DNA from: Terripilifer ovatus
GTDB lineage: Bacteria > Pseudomonadota > Alphaproteobacteria > Rhizobiales > Beijerinckiaceae
Length of the DNA: 64,000 nucleotides
Reading direction: 5' to 3'
NCBI GenBank assembly: GCA_029222685.1
Contig: JARHVB010000010.1
Coordinates: 1 to 64,000, forward strand
Shown here: positions 12,111 through 21,466 of the stretch, piece by piece
Layout: each line of letters opens with the position of its first letter
Numbering within the stretch: the stretch's first letter is position 1
The notes under the pieces: generated by a model
The model's database searches: none
What the model was told of the DNA's origin: nothing
The model's input: the letters and a program-made list of their open reading frames with translations, nothing else
Position numbers and translations under genes: made by a program

Positions 12111-12210
12111 GAAAATATCTTTCGCAGTGTCGGTTGCGGTGAGGCGCCGCCGCCGGAAGGGTCTATCCGGCCTTCAGGCTATTGACGGTGACGCGGTTTG
12201 GCAAAAAGAA

Positions 12211-13359
12211 TCAACCCGCCACAATTCGGCGACGTTCGGCCGGTTGGCGCGACATCCTGTCAAAAATAAAAGTCCGGGCATTTGGCTTTTGTATGACGGC
12301 CGGCGCCAGCGGATCGCGTGTCCGGGCACTTAACTGATATTCTCCAAACGCATGCAGATCGACAATCGCCGACCTGCAAGTGTCTGGTATGTCGGAGACT
12401 GGCAGATTAAGGCCTTCGGCGCCTGCGTTTTCCTCATGCCTGTACAGTACGATGAGCGCGGCAAAATCGCCGTGGGCGACCAGCCCTGCGTCGCAGATCG
12501 CCGACGCAATGGCGGCGGGGATGACGACATTGGCCTGCCGGTTGTGCGTCAGCAGATCGCTCAACCGAGCGCTGTCGAAAGGAGCGTGCAGAACCACAGG
12601 CGCGCCCGACATGAAGCCTGCGAGGGGACCGGCGACGATGCCCGCGAGCGATGCGATCGATATCGTCGACACGATCGGCAGCCGCATGCCGATCCGCGCC
12701 TCGGCGATGAAGTCGACTGCCGCCGACATCAATGCATGCTGAGAATGGCTGGCGATCCCGCCGCTGCTTGTCATCGTCAGGACGACGGATTTGCGCTCGG
12801 ACGGCTGCGGCGGATGCGTCAAAGCTCTCGATTTGAAGTCGACAATGTCGATGTTGAGTGCACCATCGACCGGTCGCTCGCCGAGGGTCGCCACCAGGCG
12901 AATGCTGCCGGCCAGAGAAGCCGCGGCGAAAATCTCGGCCGCAAGGTCGAGCCCGCCGTTTGCCGGCTCGCTGCAGATGGCCTGCGCGCCGGTGGCGCGA
13001 ATGAAATCGGCGATGGCGGCAGCGCTCATGTGCGAGGGAACCAGCGCCACATCGAGCCCGGCATGAAGCGCGCCGAGGACGGCGATCACGGGTGCCACTC
13101 TGGCGCCTGCGACGATGAGCACGCAGGCGCCCTCCGGTATCTGCGCGTCCCGCCACGCCGCTGCGCTGTGGACGACCGCGCGTTCCAGTTCGGCAAACGT
13201 CAGCGCGTTTGCGCTGTGCGCGTCGTGGTCCGTCAGCGCCACGCGATCGGGCCGCAGCTTGGCGGCGCTGGCGATCAGCTTGGCGAAATCGAACCCGGCC
13301 AGCGGATCCTGTTTGCCAGACGGTGTTCCTGCCGACGGTGTTCCTGTATCCGCGTTCAT
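12211..13359 (-). CDS. Degenerate, N-terminal-only acyl-adenylate synthetase (ANL superfamily)
   Basis: A 382-residue protein whose fold markers (LTFAELERAVVHSAAAWRD, GACVLIVAGARVAPVIAVLG, LDVALVPSHMSAAAIADFI) match the large N-terminal domain of AMP-binding enzymes. The phosphate-loop motif, normally TSGSTGxPK, reads TMTSSGGIASHSQ and lacks the conserved lysine. The YGxTE adenine motif and the small C-terminal domain are absent, so adenylation is unlikely. The start at 13359 overlaps the stop of the upstream binding-protein gene in an ATGA arrangement, implying coupled translation. It may be a scaffold, a ligand-binding relic or a decaying gene. Confidence 0.65.
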   Translation of the reverse strand: MNADTGTPSAGTPSGKQDPLAGFDFAKLIASAAKLRPDRVALTDHDAHSANALTFAELERAVVHSAAAWRDAQIPEGACVLIVAGARVAPVIAVLGALHAGLDVALVPSHMSAAAIADFIRATGAQAICSEPANGGLDLAAEIFAAASLAGSIRLVATLGERPVDGALNIDIVDFKSRALTHPPQPSERKSVVLTMTSSGGIASHSQHALMSAAVDFIAEARIGMRLPIVSTISIASLAGIVAGPLAGFMSGAPVVLHAPFDSARLSDLLTHNRQANVVIPAAIASAICDAGLVAHGDFAALIVLYRHEENAGAEGLNLPVSDIPDTCRSAIVDLHAFGEYQLSARTRDPLAPAVIQKPNARTFIFDRMSRQPAERRRIVAG

Positions 13360-15212
13360 GCGTCGCGCCTCCACCAGGTGTCGAGCGTTGCGCCGAACAG
13401 CGGAGCGGCAAAACGCGGCAGTTGTTGAGGATAAGTCAGCTCGCGTTTGTGCACGATCCATTGGTTCGGCGTGTGAAACAGCGGAATGATGTAGAAACCG
13501 GACAACAGCACACGGTCGTAGGCGCGCACCGCGGCGATGAAATCCTCCATCGCCGTGGCGGCGAGCATCTTGCCGATCAACCCGTCGATGGCGGGCGAGG
13601 ACGCGCCGGCAAGATTGAACGAGGATTCCATTTTGGCGCTGGCCGAAGACCAGCGGTTGCGCTGCTCGTTCCCCGGCGAATTCGACGCGGTCCAGGTGCC
13701 GATCATCATGTCGAAATCGAACTTCTGCCGGCGGCGCTGATATTGCACTTCATCGACATAACGCACCCGCGCCGCAATGCCGATGCGCTGCAGCGATTGC
13801 GCGAAGTTCAGCGACAGCCGCTCCTGGGTGCGGTCCGTCACCATGATCTCGAAGCCGAACGGCCTGCCGTTGCGGCTGAGCGCGCCGTCGGCGATGCGCC
13901 AGCCGCTTTGTGCCAGAAGGCCAAGCGCCTTGCGGGCGCTGTCGCGGTCGCGGCCCGAGCCGTCGCTGCGCGGCGGCGTCCAGCGTCCTTCCAGGATATC
14001 TTCGCGCACGCTGCCCGGCCATTGCGCCAGCAAGGCACGTTCCTCGGCGCTCGCCGGAATGCCGGAGCAGGACAGTTCGCTTTCGTCGAAGAAGCTCTTG
14101 GTGCGCTTGTAGAGGCCACCGAACAGATTGGCGTTGATCCATTCGAAATCGAACATATAGCCGAGGGCTTCGCGCACGTTGACGTCGGCGAACAGTTCGT
14201 GGCGCGTGTTGAAGGCGAAGCCGATCATGCCCTTGGCGCCGCCGAGCGGCAGGCCCTTCTTCTCGATCTGGCCGCTGGCGATGGCGGGGAAATCATAGCC
14301 GCTGATCCAGCGCGTCGGATTGGTCTCCTCGCGATAGTCGATCAGGCCGGCCTTGAGCGATTCGTAGAAGGTCGTCCCATCGCGGAAATATTCGATGCGG
14401 ATTTCGTCGAAATTGAACATGCCGCGATGGACCGGCAGGTCTTTGGCCCAATAGTCAGGATTGCGCTTCAACTGCAGCAATTCGCCGGGCTTGAGCTGGG
14501 TGATCGTGTAGGGACCGGAGCCGACGGGTATCTCAAGGGTCGTGTCGTCGAACTTGTCCGCATCGGTGTGGCGTTGCGACAGCACGGGCATCAGCGCCAG
14601 GGTCAGTGGCAGTTCGCGATCGCCGATGCCGGCGAGGTCGAAGCGGATGGTGCGTTCGTCCGGCGTCTCGATGGATTTCACCAGCGAGTAGGCGGCGCGA
14701 TGCTGCGGGCGGCCCTTGCGCTTGAGCAATTCGAAGCTGAACCGTATGTCGGCAGAGGTGATCGGCGTCCCGTCGGAAAAGTGCGCCAGCGGATTGAGCC
14801 GGAAGCGCACCCAGGAGCGGGCCTCGTCGGTCTCGATCGATTGCGCGATGAGGCCGTAGAGCGTGAACGCTTCGTCGGTAGACCGCATCATCAGGGTCTG
14901 AAAAATATTGGTATTCAGCCCTTGCGCGGTCGAGCCGGCTTTCAGGTTGAACGGATTGAGGCTGTCGAATGTGCCCTGGAAGCCCATGGCCAGCCGTCCG
15001 CCCTTGGGTGCCGCCGGATTGGTATAGGGCAGATTCTGGAAATCCGGCGGCAGCGCCGGCTCGCCATGCATGGCGATACCGTGGCGCGGGCCGGCCGATT
15101 GGGCGAGCGCGAACTTGGCGGGAAACAGGGCAGCCGCGCCTGAAGCCGCCAGGGCAAGGACATCCCTGCGCCGCCACCCCGGACCGGAAAAACGAATCGA
15201 TTGCCGCCACAT
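13356..15212 (-). CDS. Extracellular solute-binding protein family 5 (YejA-like)
   Basis: A 618-residue periplasmic receptor. The N-terminus has a twin-arginine-type signal (WRRRDVLALAASGAAALFP) with a likely cleavage after ALA near residue 37. The SBP_bac_5 core shows GTFDSLNPFNLKAGSTAQGL, FRLNPLAHFSDGTPITSADI and VGSGPYTI. Size and motifs fit the YejA/microcin C/oligopeptide branch. No permease or ATPase is adjacent, so it must use a distant transporter or have another role. It is followed by the ANL-like gene with a four-base ATGA overlap. Confidence 0.85.
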   Translation of the reverse strand: MWRQSIRFSGPGWRRRDVLALAASGAAALFPAKFALAQSAGPRHGIAMHGEPALPPDFQNLPYTNPAAPKGGRLAMGFQGTFDSLNPFNLKAGSTAQGLNTNIFQTLMMRSTDEAFTLYGLIAQSIETDEARSWVRFRLNPLAHFSDGTPITSADIRFSFELLKRKGRPQHRAAYSLVKSIETPDERTIRFDLAGIGDRELPLTLALMPVLSQRHTDADKFDDTTLEIPVGSGPYTITQLKPGELLQLKRNPDYWAKDLPVHRGMFNFDEIRIEYFRDGTTFYESLKAGLIDYREETNPTRWISGYDFPAIASGQIEKKGLPLGGAKGMIGFAFNTRHELFADVNVREALGYMFDFEWINANLFGGLYKRTKSFFDESELSCSGIPASAEERALLAQWPGSVREDILEGRWTPPRSDGSGRDRDSARKALGLLAQSGWRIADGALSRNGRPFGFEIMVTDRTQERLSLNFAQSLQRIGIAARVRYVDEVQYQRRRQKFDFDMMIGTWTASNSPGNEQRNRWSSASAKMESSFNLAGASSPAIDGLIGKMLAATAMEDFIAAVRAYDRVLLSGFYIIPLFHTPNQWIVHKRELTYPQQLPRFAAPLFGATLDTWWRRDA

Positions 15213-15546
15213 GCCTGCAATTTATTGAATCCCGCGGCTCCCGTCATTTCCGCGTCGTCGGATCAGGCTTTTGTGCAACCGACCTCGCCGGATCGGGTTT
15301 ATCGGGAGCGTTTGCGAGGTGTTGGCAAGCTGTTGGTAGGTTATTGTTTCCTGCAATTCGTCTCTGGCGTTGACTTCCAGAAAACGCTATGAGGCCGGGG
15401 TCACTATGTCGCCGCATTCGCGGGCGAAGAGCGGGTCGGGCTGCGGCTTGGGCGATTGCGCGCCTCAGGGCCGGCCATATTCGCGTCATGCCGCATTGTG
15501 CGGCACGCCTGTTCGGAAGCGCGAATACCAAGCGAAAGGACCATTT
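15213..15546. other. Divergent intergenic region with ialB leader hairpin
   Basis: This 334-base stretch separates two divergent genes and must hold both promoters. The only clear structure is a perfect hairpin TGCCGCA-TTG-TGCGGCA at 15489-15505, about 40 bases before the IalB start. I see no convincing gene; the short reading frames here have no family features. Confidence 0.5.
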
Positions 15547-16314
15547 ATGCCCATCCTTAATAGCCGCGTAGGTGCGGCGGCGATTGCTGCATGTGTGATT
15601 TTCGCCGGTGCGCAGGCGCTCGCGCAGGGTCAGACGCGGCCCGCGCAACAGCGCCCGGCCCAGCAGCCTGCACAGCAGCAGCCTGCCGCCGGTGCACCCG
15701 CCCAGCCGGGGCAGCAGCAGGCCGGTTCCAACCGCATCGAGCTGAAGCCGACGCAGAAGGAATGGACCAAGGTGTGCGGCAAAGATCAGGCCGCCAACAA
15801 GGAAATCTGCTATACGACGCGCGATTTCGGCCAGGAAGCCGAGCAGCAGCCCGTGCTGGCGGTCGCCGTCTACGACGTCAAGGGCGACGAGCAGCGCATC
15901 GTCCGCCTGCTGCTGCCGGTTGGCCTGCTTCTCAAGCCGGGTTTCCGCTTCTCGCTCGACAAGGGCGCGATGCTGGAAGGCACCTATGAAATCTGCTTCC
16001 CGAATGGCTGTTTCGCCGAATCGCGCATCGCAAAGCCCCAGCTCGATACGATGAAGAAAGCCTCGACCATGAACATCGTGGTCAAGAACCAGGCCAATAA
16101 CGAAGTCGTCTTCGTTGTGCCGATGACCGATTTCGGCAAGGCCTTCGACGGCGCCGCCATCGATCCGAAGGTTCTCGAAGAGCAGCAGAAGCAGCTGCAG
16201 GACGAGTTGCAGAAGCGTGCCGAAGACGAGCGCAAGCGCCTGGAAAGTGCGACGCCCAACATCCCGCCCGCCACGCCGGCCCCGACAGCGCCGGCTCCGG
16301 CCGCGCCGCGCTGA
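15547..16314 (+). CDS. Invasion-associated locus B (IalB) family protein
   Basis: A 255-residue exported protein. A signal peptide (MPILNSRVGAAAIAACVIFA...ALAQG) is followed by a Gln/Pro/Ala-rich linker (residues about 27-60). The IalB domain follows, with KEWTKVCGKDQ, ICYTTRDFG, and the cysteine pair in YEICFPNGCFAESR. A charged helix comes next, then a Pro/Ala tail. IalB was first described in Bartonella; in free-living relatives it is a periplasmic or surface protein of uncertain role. The start is supported by GCGAAAGGA about six bases before ATG 15547. A strong terminator follows the stop. Confidence 0.88.
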   Translation: MPILNSRVGAAAIAACVIFAGAQALAQGQTRPAQQRPAQQPAQQQPAAGAPAQPGQQQAGSNRIELKPTQKEWTKVCGKDQAANKEICYTTRDFGQEAEQQPVLAVAVYDVKGDEQRIVRLLLPVGLLLKPGFRFSLDKGAMLEGTYEICFPNGCFAESRIAKPQLDTMKKASTMNIVVKNQANNEVVFVVPMTDFGKAFDGAAIDPKVLEEQQKQLQDELQKRAEDERKRLESATPNIPPATPAPTAPAPAAPR

Positions 16315-16338
16315 ACCGTTTCAACGGCAGGAATTAAG

Positions 16339-16370
16339 AAACGCGGAGCCTCAGGCTCCGCGTTTTTGTT
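16339..16370 (+). terminator. Factor-independent terminator of the ialB gene
   Basis: A 12-base perfect stem AAACGCGGAGCC / GGCTCCGCGTTT with a three-base TCA loop is followed by a T-run (TTTTTGTTTT). It begins 24 bases after the ialB stop codon. Confidence 0.92.
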
Positions 16371-16408
16371 TTGCGGCTGCGCTGGCGTCCGCTGATGAAA
16401 ATGGGCTG

Positions 16409-16738
16409 TCAGTTTGGGCGGGAGGCCTTCATCCGGTACTTGCCGTCCTCGCGCCGGACGAAGATTTCCGCGACCTGCGGATGGCGGGCCGGCTCGCCGG
16501 AGTCGTCAGGCAGCAGATTCTGCTCGCTGACATAGGCGACGTATTCGGTTTCCTCGTTCTCGGCATAGAGATGATAGAATGGCTGGTCCTTGCGCGGCCG
16601 CACCTCTTCGGGGATCGACTGCCACCATTCTTCGGTATTGGCGAACTCCGGGTCGATATCGAACACGACGCCGCGGAAAGGATATTTCCGGTGCCGGACC
16701 AAATCGCCGATGCTGAATTTCGCAAAGCGGGGGTTCAT
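16409..16738 (-). CDS. hspQ: Heat-shock protein HspQ (YccV-like)
   Basis: A 109-residue protein of the HspQ/hemimethylated-DNA-binding (YccV) family. The start MNPRFAKFSIGDLVRHRKYP, the segment GVVFDIDPEF and the PFYHLYAENEE core with YVSEQNL are characteristic. In enterobacteria HspQ is a small heat-shock-induced protein that stimulates Lon and is itself a Lon substrate; the same role here is inferred. ATG 16738 is chosen because homology begins there and AAGGAA precedes it. The reading frame runs upstream into a composite repeat (16762-16858), so the promoter must lie in or beyond that repeat. Confidence 0.88.
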   Translation of the reverse strand: MNPRFAKFSIGDLVRHRKYPFRGVVFDIDPEFANTEEWWQSIPEEVRPRKDQPFYHLYAENEETEYVAYVSEQNLLPDDSGEPARHPQVAEIFVRREDGKYRMKASRPN

Positions 16739-16761
16739 AATTTCCTTGCCCGTGAGCCAAC

Positions 16762-16858
16762 GCATTTTCAAGCGCAGTGGACACCGGTTCGCGTGAAGAA
16801 AATGCATTCTTTCAATTGGCTAAACGCGTTCTTCCGATCCAGTGGATCGGAAGAACGC
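16762..16858 (-). repeat. Composite interspersed repeat, copy 1 (two modules)
   Basis: Module 2 is 16762-16805. Its reverse complement matches 47071-47114 at 40 of 44 positions. Module 1 is a 15-base perfect stem, 16826-16840 with 16844-16858, around an AGT loop. The same two modules in the same relative order occur at 47014-47114 in the other orientation. The stem-loop part may also work as a transcription boundary. Confidence 0.8.
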
Positions 16859-17049
16859 TATGCTGGTGGTAACGCGCAGCGCAATAACGTGTCAACTTTA
16901 GCGCTAAACGACGTAAATTACGAAAGGCTCCGGCTTTTTTACCGCATTTTTCTTGTTTGCATTGACCCTGAGCTGCGCTTAACGCATTGTGCCGCCGCAA
17001 TGACTCACAGAAGGGGTGCGGGCGCGAGAGGCTGCCGGCCAATAAATTC
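16859..17049. other. AT-rich upstream region of the CNNM/CorC gene
   Basis: Together with the repeat at 16762-16858 this makes a gene-free stretch of 311 bases (16739-17049) between hspQ (minus) and the CNNM gene (plus). The part around 16880-16960 is more AT-rich than its surroundings and probably holds the plus-strand promoter. I see no gene and no clear operator. Confidence 0.35.
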
Positions 17050-18354
17050 GTGTTCGAACTCATTATCGCGTTAGGGCTCATAGCCCTTAATGCACTGTTT
17101 TCCCTCTCGGAATTCGCCATCGTTTCCGCGCGAAAAGGGCGGCTCAGGACGCTGGCCGAGGCCGGCCGCTCCGGCGCGGCCTTGGCTTTGGATCTGGCCG
17201 AGAATCCGGGTCGTTTCCTCTCCACGGTGCAAATCGGCATCACCCTGGTCGGCATCCTCGCCGGCGCCTTTTCTGGCGCGGCGCTTGGTGCACTGGTGGC
17301 GGACTGGTTCCGTGAACAGGGCGGCATCTGGCAGCGCTTCGCAGATCCGCTCGGTTTCGGCCTGGTGATCGGCACGATCACCTATTTCTCCGTCGTTATC
17401 GGCGAGCTTGTCCCCAAGCAGATCGCTCTGCGTCATGCAGAGGGCATCGCCTGCGCGATGTCGCCGTTCATGTTCGGCCTGTCGAAACTGGCAGCGCCGA
17501 TTGTTTTTCTTCTCGATTTCTCGACCCGGTCCATCTTCAAGCTTTTCGGGGTGAAAGAGCTTCATGAGAGCGCGCCGACCGAAGAGGAAATCAAGTCGCT
17601 CGTCGAGGAGGCCGCCGACGCCGGCGTGATCGAATTCGATGAGCGCCGCATGATTTCCGGCATTCTGCGTTTGGGCGACCGCAATGTCAGCGCCGTCATG
17701 ACGCCGCGCACGGACGTGGAATGGCTCGATCTCAGCGCCGACGAACATGAGCTGCGGACCATGCTTGCCAATAGCAAACATTCGCGCGTGCCGGTGGGAG
17801 AAGGCTCGCCGGACAATATGATCGGCGTGCTTCAGGTCCGCGATCTTCTCGGCTCCGTCCTGTCGGGCGCAAAGCTCGATCCGCGGCCCTTCATTCGCAA
17901 AGCGCCGGAATTTCCCGACGTCCTCGATGCCCTCGACGCTCTGCAGGCGCTGCGTCAGGCGGAAGTGCCGATGGCGCTCGTGCATGATGAACACGGTCAC
18001 TTCGATGGCATCGTGACGCCCGCCGATATTCTCGACGTGATCGTCGGCGCCTTTCGCTCCGATGAAGGTGCGGGCGAACCCGAGGCCGTGCAGCGCGCCG
18101 ATGGGTCCTGGCTGATCGCCGGCTGGATGCCGGCGGACGAGGCGGCGGAACTGCTCAACTTCGAGTTGCCCGAACGGCGCGAATACGAAACCGTTGCAGG
18201 CATGCTGATCAGCGCTCTGCGCCGGCTGCCGGCAACCGGCGAATTCGTCGACGCGCATGGCTGGCGCTTCGAAGTCGTCGATCTCGACGGGCGTCGCGTC
18301 GACAAAGTTCTTGCGGTGAAATTGCCGGACGATTCCAATCAGGAAGACGGCTGA
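17050..18354 (+). CDS. Hemolysin-family CNNM/CorC-type membrane protein with CBS pair
   Basis: A 434-residue inner-membrane protein. A DUF21/CNNM membrane domain (about residues 1-180, starting FELIIALGLIALNALFSLSE) is followed by two CBS domains beginning at VSAVMTPRTDVEWLDL. A C-terminal CorC_HlyC domain (LIAGWMPADEAAELL...) ends the protein. CNNM/CorC proteins are linked to Mg2+ or Na+ export and divalent-cation resistance; the TlyC 'hemolysin' label is historical. The GTG at 17050 is chosen because the membrane domain starts there. The ribosome site is weak and an upstream GTG at 16987 is possible. Confidence 0.85.
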   Translation: MFELIIALGLIALNALFSLSEFAIVSARKGRLRTLAEAGRSGAALALDLAENPGRFLSTVQIGITLVGILAGAFSGAALGALVADWFREQGGIWQRFADPLGFGLVIGTITYFSVVIGELVPKQIALRHAEGIACAMSPFMFGLSKLAAPIVFLLDFSTRSIFKLFGVKELHESAPTEEEIKSLVEEAADAGVIEFDERRMISGILRLGDRNVSAVMTPRTDVEWLDLSADEHELRTMLANSKHSRVPVGEGSPDNMIGVLQVRDLLGSVLSGAKLDPRPFIRKAPEFPDVLDALDALQALRQAEVPMALVHDEHGHFDGIVTPADILDVIVGAFRSDEGAGEPEAVQRADGSWLIAGWMPADEAAELLNFELPERREYETVAGMLISALRRLPATGEFVDAHGWRFEVVDLDGRRVDKVLAVKLPDDSNQEDG

Positions 18355-18387
18355 AGCATTTTCGAAACGGTCCAACATTGTCGTGTC

Positions 18388-18408
18388 CCGACTTTGCGTT
18401 AAAGTCGG
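18388..18408. other. Hairpin in the CNNM-nhaA intergenic region
   Basis: An eight-base perfect stem CCGACTTT / AAAGTCGG with a GCGTT loop lies between the CNNM stop and the nhaA start. It is preceded by AGCATTTTCGA, which resembles one end of the composite repeats in this window. It could be a weak terminator or an nhaA leader structure. Confidence 0.5.
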
Positions 18409-18441
18409 CGTCGGGCGAGCCGATGCGAACGCTAAGGAAGG

Positions 18442-19650
<1,209 letters not shown>

Positions 19651-19674
19651 GCCGATGTGAGGGAGCGGGATATT

Positions 19675-21180
19675 ATGGACGCTTCGGCGCAGACCTTTCG
19701 TGAACTTCTCCCGCCCGCGCTTATGGCGGAGGCCGATCGTCTGACCATTGCTGCGGGAAAGCCGGGGATCGACCTGATGGAACGCGCCGGCCGCGCCGTG
19801 GCCGACGCCGTTCGTCAGGCGTTGCCGAAGGGCGGGCGCAGCATCGTCATCCTCTGCGGTCCCGGCAACAATGGTGGCGACGGTTTTGTTGCCGCGCGCA
19901 TTCTGCGCGAACAGGGGTTTGACGTCGTCGCCGGCCTGCTCGGCGACCGCGCCAAACTGTCGGGCGATGCGGCGCTCGCCGCCGATGCCTGGACGGGGCG
20001 GTTGACTTCGGCGGCGCTTGTCGATCTCGACAAGGCGGATATTGCCGTCGATGCGCTGTTCGGCGCTGGCCTTTCGCGCGATCTCGACGGCCGCGCGCGC
20101 GCGATCGTCGAACGGCTGAATCTGTGGCGCGCAACCACAGGCCGCAAGGTCATCGCCGTCGATGTGCCTTCGGGCATCGATGGCGAAACGGGCGCCATCC
20201 GCGGCGTCGCTGTGGAAGCCGACACGTCGGTCACATTTTTCCGATTGAAGCCCGGCCATCTGCTGATGCCCGGCCGCATCAACTGCGGTCGCGTCGTGCT
20301 CGAACAGATCGGTATCGGCGCTTCCGTGCTCGAAGCCATCAAGCCGCAATGCTTTCTCAATGCACCGCAGCTCTGGAAGACGGTTCTGCCGCTGCCGCGC
20401 GTCGATGGACACAAATATAGCCGCGGCCATGCCCTGGCATTTTCCGGCCCATTGCATCGCACGGGCGCCGCGCGTCTCACGGCGCGTGCGGCGCTGCGTG
20501 CTGGCGCCGGTCTTGTGACTTTGCTGTCGCCCTCCGAGGCATTGGCGGTGAACGCGGCGCATCTGACGGCGATCATGCTCGCGCCCTGCGAAGACGCGCC
20601 ACAATTGTCAGGCATGCTTGCCGATGCACGGCTGAACGCAATCGTTCTCGGACCGGCGCTCGGCATCGGCGCTGCGACGCGCGACCTTGCGCTCGCGGCT
20701 CTTGCTTCGAGGCATAGGCGCGCGGTTGTTCTCGATGCGGACGCGCTGACCTCATTTTCTGATCAGCGCGAGACGCTGTTTGCAGCCATCCGCGGCCATG
20801 ATGGGCCGGTGGTCCTGACGCCGCACGATGGCGAATTCGCGCGCCTGTTCGATCCTCAGGGATCAAAGCCGCAGCGTGCTCTGCGCGCCGCGCAGTCAAG
20901 CGGGGCGACCATTCTGCTCAAAGGGCCCGACACGGTCGTGGCTCATCCCGATGGGCGGATATCGATTGCCACCGATCTGCCACCGGCCCTGGCGACGGCC
21001 GGTTCCGGCGATGTGCTGGCCGGCATCGTCTGTGGACTGCTCGCCCAGTCCATGCCCGCGTTCGAAGCTGCAAGCGCTGCCGTCTGGATGCATGGCGCGG
21101 CCGCTCGCGCCTTCGGCCCCGGTCTGATCGCCGAAGACCTGCCCGAGGCATTGCCATCGGTCTGGCGCGACCTGGTCTAG
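19675..21180 (+). CDS. nnr: Bifunctional NAD(P)H-hydrate epimerase/dehydratase
   Basis: A 501-residue repair enzyme for damaged NADH and NADPH. The N-terminal YjeF_N epimerase domain shows IDLMERAGRAVADAV, CGPGNNGGDGFVAARIL and VDVPSGIDGETG. The C-terminal ADP-dependent dehydratase domain shows HDGEFARLF, ATILLKGPDTVVA and the ribokinase-like ATAGSGDVLAGIVCGLLAQ. ATG 19675 is preferred to GTG 19657 because it has GGGAGCGG at the right distance. The stop codon overlaps that of the convergent YciI gene. Confidence 0.93.
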   Translation: MDASAQTFRELLPPALMAEADRLTIAAGKPGIDLMERAGRAVADAVRQALPKGGRSIVILCGPGNNGGDGFVAARILREQGFDVVAGLLGDRAKLSGDAALAADAWTGRLTSAALVDLDKADIAVDALFGAGLSRDLDGRARAIVERLNLWRATTGRKVIAVDVPSGIDGETGAIRGVAVEADTSVTFFRLKPGHLLMPGRINCGRVVLEQIGIGASVLEAIKPQCFLNAPQLWKTVLPLPRVDGHKYSRGHALAFSGPLHRTGAARLTARAALRAGAGLVTLLSPSEALAVNAAHLTAIMLAPCEDAPQLSGMLADARLNAIVLGPALGIGAATRDLALAALASRHRRAVVLDADALTSFSDQRETLFAAIRGHDGPVVLTPHDGEFARLFDPQGSKPQRALRAAQSSGATILLKGPDTVVAHPDGRISIATDLPPALATAGSGDVLAGIVCGLLAQSMPAFEAASAAVWMHGAAARAFGPGLIAEDLPEALPSVWRDLV

Positions 21181-21455
21181 CCGATCGTCTTTTCCCAACG
21201 CATCAGCCTGACATCGTCATAGACGCCGCTGACGATGAACGGATCGGCAGCGTTGAACGCTTCCACCTCAGCCAGCGTCGGGGCATCGAAAACTATGAGC
21301 GCGCCGAGCCGCACGTCACCCGGCGCCCCGAACAAGGGGCCGGATTGCACGATGTTGATGGCGCCCGAGCGCAGATGCGCGGTATGCGCCGCGATGTTCT
21401 CCGCCCGCTCGCGATCTTTGTTCGATGCGTTGAACGCCAGCCTCACAAACAGCAT
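21177..21455 (-). CDS. YciI-family protein
   Basis: A 92-residue ferredoxin-like-fold protein. The segments MLFVRLAFNASNKDRERAENIAAH (in parts) and GALIVFDAPTLAEVEAFNAADPF are typical of YCII domains, which include the conserved His-Asp pair and the DPF/DPY motif. Most YciI proteins have no known substrate; a few act in chlorinated-aromatic catabolism. It starts 11 bases after the multicopper-oxidase-like gene and probably shares its transcript. Its stop codon overlaps the nnr stop on the other strand in a CTAG. Confidence 0.82.
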   Translation of the reverse strand: MLFVRLAFNASNKDRERAENIAAHTAHLRSGAINIVQSGPLFGAPGDVRLGALIVFDAPTLAEVEAFNAADPFIVSGVYDDVRLMRWEKTIG

Positions 21456-21466
21456 GTGTATGTCCC

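Noticed and set aside
13209..15143. Plus-strand open frame of 644 codons antisense to the YejA-like receptor gene
   Set aside because: Shadow of the real gene; composition is typical of antisense frames and it crosses two genes.
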